A DNA stretch of 7,320 nucleotides from Planctomycetaceae bacterium (GTDB lineage Bacteria > Planctomycetota > Planctomycetia > Pirellulales > Thermoguttaceae): assembly GCA_031287585.1 (NCBI GenBank), contig JAITST010000029.1, positions 1-7,320 on the forward strand. The letters run 5' to 3'. Both the position numbers and the translations under genes were made by a program. Of the stretch, positions 5,552 to 7,320 are shown in pieces; position 1 is the first letter of the stretch; every line of letters begins with the position of its first letter. The notes under the pieces were generated by a model, which saw nothing but the letters and a program-made list of their open reading frames with translations, was not told where the DNA came from and did not search any database.

Positions 5552-6565
5552 ATGCAAACCCGCCGTCAATTTATTTCCGGTTCGATTTCCGATACCGATT
5601 CATTATCGCTTGCAAAGCCGTCAGATTCCCTCTTGATAACCGCCAGCCGCAGCGCGATGGCGGGTGAGTTTGAGATTGACCTCAACGCCAATCAGTATCC
5701 GCAAGGTATGGAGTGTTCGCTCGACGCTCTTGACGAAGTTACGCGGCTTGACGAGAAACTTTCGTTTTTCCGTCCGAATAGTGTTACGTCGTACTTGAAT
5801 GTTGTCGCGAAGACTGAAGCGGTTGAAGTTGATGATGAGGTGTTCGGGTTTGTCCGTGAGTGTGTTGTTCTTTGGCGTGAGACCGGCGGTGCGTTTGATA
5901 TTACGGCGGCACCGCTTTGGGAAACGTGGGGGTTTGCGAGACGAGACGGGCGGCTGCCGAGTGATACTGAAATTTCAAACGCTCTGGACGCGGTTTGTTG
6001 CGGCGCGATAGAACTTGACGAATCCGCGAAGACGATTCGGTTTCGCGACGAAAGGTTACGTCTGAATTTTGGTGCGGTAGGTAAAGGTTTCGCAATCGAC
6101 GCAGCGGGACGAACGTTGTTAGCGGGCGGTATCGACGACTTCCTGATACACGGAAGTTTTAGCAGCATATTGGCAAACGGAACTCAACACAACACGAACA
6201 ACGAAAGCGGTTGGCAAGTAGGAATCGCACATCCGTTAAAACGCGGACAACGATTGCGCGAAATAAGACTGCACAACGTCGCCGTTGGTACATCGGGAAC
6301 GCAGCAACAATTCTTCGTACATCGCGGCAAACGCTACGGTCATATAATCGACCCGCGAACAGGACAACCATCAGATTCGTTAATAGGGGTAACAGTAATA
6401 GCCCCAACGGCAATGTTGGCGGATGCGTTGTCAACTGCATTCTTCGTAATGGGACCCGACGCAACGATAGAGTATTGTGAGAATCACGAAAACATTAAGG
6501 CATTGATAACGATACCGGTAAAAAAGGGCGGCGGTTATGAGATTGTTGAAGTCGGGGAAATTTAA
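5552..6565 (+). CDS. apbE: ApbE-family FAD:protein FMN transferase (337 aa)
   Basis: The family attaches FMN from FAD through a phosphoester to Thr/Ser of target proteins such as the Rnf and Nqr subunits, using magnesium. Family landmarks occur in order: KLSFFRPNSVTSYLN (69-83), TGGAFDITAAPLWETWGF (111-128), LNFGAVGKGFAID (171-183), GWQVGIAHP (220-228), VGTSGT (245-250), YGHIIDPRTGQP (262-273) and LADALSTAFFVMG (289-301). By family analogy Asp291 and Thr295 bind the metal. The loop that normally reads G-G reads HGSFSS (200-205), with Ser for the second Gly. Most bacterial ApbE proteins are exported lipoproteins, but here the N-terminus MQTRRQFISG has a twin-arginine look with no hydrophobic segment after it, so the enzyme is probably cytosolic. 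The ATG has no Shine-Dalgarno sequence, as the leader is TTTTCCCTAACAAA. It lies 125 bases after the lipase-like gene. The family is certain; the flavinylated target is not in this window. Confidence 0.93.
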   Translation: MQTRRQFISGSISDTDSLSLAKPSDSLLITASRSAMAGEFEIDLNANQYPQGMECSLDALDEVTRLDEKLSFFRPNSVTSYLNVVAKTEAVEVDDEVFGFVRECVVLWRETGGAFDITAAPLWETWGFARRDGRLPSDTEISNALDAVCCGAIELDESAKTIRFRDERLRLNFGAVGKGFAIDAAGRTLLAGGIDDFLIHGSFSSILANGTQHNTNNESGWQVGIAHPLKRGQRLREIRLHNVAVGTSGTQQQFFVHRGKRYGHIIDPRTGQPSDSLIGVTVIAPTAMLADALSTAFFVMGPDATIEYCENHENIKALITIPVKKGGGYEIVEVGEI

Positions 6566-6580
6566 CCGCGGAAGACGCGG
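6566..6580 (+). terminator. Small stem-loop directly after apbE
   Basis: CCGCG, loop GAAGA, CGCGG starts at the base after the TAA stop. The 5-bp GC stem is perfect but is not followed by a T-tract, so at most it is a weak terminator or 3'-end barrier. Confidence 0.35.
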
Positions 6581-6613
6581 CGTGATTACGTTTAGATAAA
6601 AGAACACAACTTC

Positions 6614-6642
6614 TTGACATCTCACACCGCCGACTGTAAAAT
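6614..6642 (+). promoter_or_regulatory. Sigma70-type promoter of argC
   Basis: TTGACA (6614-6619), exactly 17 nt, TAAAAT (6637-6642): 6 of 6 and 5 of 6 matches at ideal spacing. Transcription should start near 6649, giving a leader of about 40 bases. This indicates argC is transcribed independently of apbE. Confidence 0.7.
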
Positions 6643-6688
6643 GCTCTGTCCGTAATTTAGTCTTACTCCACAAAGGAAACAAATACAA

Positions 6689-7320
6689 ATGCAGAACATT
6701 GCCGTACTTGGTGCTACCGGTTATACCGCTGTCGAACTTATCAAAATACTGTTACGTCATCCGTATGCGCGGATTGTTGCGTTGACCAGCCGTGATGAGA
6801 CACGTACTATCGACAAGGTTCATCCGCAACTTGACGGACGCTTGACGTTGCCGCTTGAAAATCTTACGCCGTCGCAAGTCGCGTCGCGGGCGGACTGCGT
6901 TTTCAGTTGTCTGCCGCATTGCGCAACGGCGAAGGTCGCTCCCGAATTGCTCGCGGCGGGTGCGAAGGTTATTGACTTCGGTGCGGATTACAGACTTGAT
7001 TCGTCCGACGTGTTCGAGACTTGGTATGGCGAAAAGCATCCCGACCCCGAACGGCTCGGCAAAGTGCCGTATGGTTTGCCCGAACTTTACCGGAGCGAGA
7101 TTGCGGGACAGAATTTGATTGCGAATCCGGGTTGTTATCCGACAAGCGCGATACTTGCTCTCGCGCCATTGTTGCAGAACAAGATAATCGAGCCGGACGA
7201 TATAATCATCGATAGTAAAAGCGGAGTTAGCGGCGGCGGGCGAAAAGCGAAGTTGAACTTCCATTACCCGGAGTGTAACGAAAGTATTGCTGCGTATGGA
7301 GTCGGTACGCATCGTCACAC
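6689..7320 (+). CDS. argC: N-acetyl-gamma-glutamyl-phosphate reductase, 5' part (210 codons, continues past window)
   Basis: Third step of arginine synthesis in the cytoplasm: NADPH-dependent reduction of N-acetyl-glutamyl phosphate to N-acetylglutamate semialdehyde. The nucleotide-binding loop GATGYTA is at residues 8-14. VFSCLPH (71-77) and IDFGADYRL (95-103) are typical of the family. The catalytic cysteine is Cys149 in NPGCYPTSAI, and DSKSGVSGGGR (175-185) and HRH (208-210) follow as expected near the substrate site. The ATG is supported by AAGGAA 11 nt upstream and by the strong promoter at 6614-6642. About 60% of a usual 340-residue protein is present. The form with HPDPERLG.VPYGLPELYR is what I remember from planctomycetes. 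The other arginine genes are not in view; they could follow to the right. Confidence 0.95.
   Translation, partial: MQNIAVLGATGYTAVELIKILLRHPYARIVALTSRDETRTIDKVHPQLDGRLTLPLENLTPSQVASRADCVFSCLPHCATAKVAPELLAAGAKVIDFGADYRLDSSDVFETWYGEKHPDPERLGKVPYGLPELYRSEIAGQNLIANPGCYPTSAILALAPLLQNKIIEPDDIIIDSKSGVSGGGRKAKLNFHYPECNESIAAYGVGTHRH

Noticed and set aside
5692..6168. 158-codon reverse frame within apbE, and the 188-codon reverse frame within argC (6752-7318)
   Set aside because: They are antisense to genes with unmistakable family motifs and show Ser/Arg-rich shadow composition.

Overview
This looks like a chromosomal window from a bacterium of the Planctomycetota, perhaps of the Pirellulales type. 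The argument rests on recalled family resemblance, not on a search. The ArgC and ApbE proteins have the form I associate with planctomycetes. Two large envelope lipoproteins and one small protein also resemble planctomycete proteins of unknown function. Base composition is moderate rather than high GC.

Layout. At the left edge is the tail of an unrecognised gene, followed 10 nt later by a small GNAT N-acetyltransferase (117-476, +). Positions 488-787 hold a non-coding cluster of short palindromes. It lies between the 3' end of the GNAT gene and the 3' end of a convergent small conserved protein (873-1193, -). After a gene-free stretch of about 350 bases comes a large reverse-strand lipoprotein (1550-3082, -) with a CsgG/LpoB-like N-terminal domain, a disordered middle and a compact C-terminal tail. 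A 244-base intergenic region separates it from a divergent lipoprotein with a C-terminal alpha/beta-hydrolase (lipase-like) domain (3327-5426, +). Then follow an ApbE-type FAD:protein FMN transferase (5552-6565, +) and the first 210 codons of argC (6689 to the right edge, +). The argC gene has its own strong sigma70-type promoter.

How the genes relate. The two lipoproteins share an upstream region and both carry a TVGC lipobox, so they may act together at the envelope; this is inference. ApbE (flavinylation) and ArgC (arginine synthesis) are housekeeping enzymes with no obvious link to them.

The most interesting structure is the palindrome cluster. Six copies of a 16-base stem-loop plus a conserved flank (consensus stem ARYCCC-GNNA-GGGRYT followed by GAAT) show compensated base changes in the stem. 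Four of them, with two copies of a second palindrome, form a mirror-symmetric array A-B-A / A'-B'-A'. This resembles REP/REPIN elements or a small inverted-repeat mobile element. I see no CRISPR array, tRNA, rRNA or transposase gene.
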